Assembly (NCBI GenBank): GCA_027335515.1 | Contig: DAHWHT010000011.1 | Coordinates: 1 to 7,350 of the forward strand | Length of the DNA: 7,350 nt | Origin: Clostridia bacterium | Lineage (GTDB): Bacteria > Bacillota_E > RBS10-35 > JAJYVN01 | Reading direction: 5' to 3' | Shown here: one piece after another, positions 7,332 to 7,350 of the stretch | Layout of the letters: each line of letters starts with the position of its first letter | Numbering within the stretch: the stretch's first letter is position 1 | Translations under genes and position numbers: made by a program | The notes under the pieces: generated by a model | Told to the model about the DNA's origin: nothing | Database searches by the model: none | Seen by the model: only the letters and a program-made list of their open reading frames with translations

Positions 7332-7350
7332 ATGGGGACCACCTCACTTG
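7332..7350 (+). CDS. Possible start of the next operon gene (3'-truncated by window edge)
   Basis: An ATG 16 bases after the helicase stop opens a frame (MGTTSL) that runs to the window end. It is the only start codon in this frame after a stop at 7293-7295. The purine-rich GGGCGAG just upstream is a weak ribosome binding site at short spacing (4 bases). The short gap and same strand fit continuation of the operon, but six codons cannot identify a product or prove a gene. Confidence 0.35.

Larger units (their letters stand above)
2..7350 (+). other. Putative methyltransferase-helicase anti-phage defence operon
   Basis: All genes lie on one strand, with junctions of a 4-base overlap (724-727), 4 bases (1198-1201), 6 bases (4073-4078) and about 16 bases (7316-7331). 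None of these gaps can hold a promoter or a terminator hairpin, so the promoter must lie left of the window and the terminator right of it. The combination of DUF499-like ATPase, small protein, DUF1156 methyltransferase and PLD-SNF2 helicase is that of a defence-island cassette. The boundaries given are only those of the window. It is distinct from classical type I or III restriction systems: no HsdS-like specificity subunit and no PD-(D/E)XK nuclease were seen. It also lacks visible DrmA- or DrmB-like genes of DISARM. Confidence 0.75.

Overview
The window is a GC-rich stretch of bacterial (or possibly archaeal) DNA, well above half G+C by eye. It is almost entirely coding on the plus strand and carries one tightly packed gene cluster. 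Third codon positions are mixed rather than almost all G/C, which argues weakly against a very high-GC actinomycete. No gene here fixes the phylum, and I do not assign one.

Layout, left to right: (1) the 3' end of a large gene running in from the left edge, whose last 241 codons look like the C-terminal end of a DUF499-type ATPase (moderate confidence); (2) a small 157-aa protein of unknown function, starting in an ATGA overlap with gene 1; (3) a 956-aa DUF1156/COG1743-type DNA methyltransferase with an N-terminal DUF1156 region, SAM-binding motif DPFSGGGS, a split zinc ribbon and a DPPY catalytic motif; (4) a 1078-aa fusion of an N-terminal phospholipase D-like (HKD) domain with a complete SNF2/HepA-type superfamily 2 helicase; (5) a possible start of a further gene, cut by the right edge. 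Junctions are a 4-base overlap, then gaps of 4, 6 and about 16 bases, so the genes almost certainly share one transcript and are translationally coupled. No promoter, terminator, RNA gene, repeat array, CRISPR or mobile-element end is visible. There is no non-coding stretch longer than about 20 bases.

Together this reads as a multi-gene anti-phage defence system of the methyltransferase plus helicase type. The methyltransferase would mark host DNA. The DUF499-like ATPase and the helicase would sense and translocate on unmarked DNA. The PLD domain is the only nuclease candidate in view. The parts resemble DISARM in broad logic (methylase, SNF2 helicase, PLD), but no DrmA- or DrmB-like gene is visible and PLD and helicase are fused here. 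DUF499, DUF1156 and PLD-helicase genes are known from comparative genomics to co-occur in defence islands. The role of the small protein, and the exact mechanism of the set, are the least described parts.
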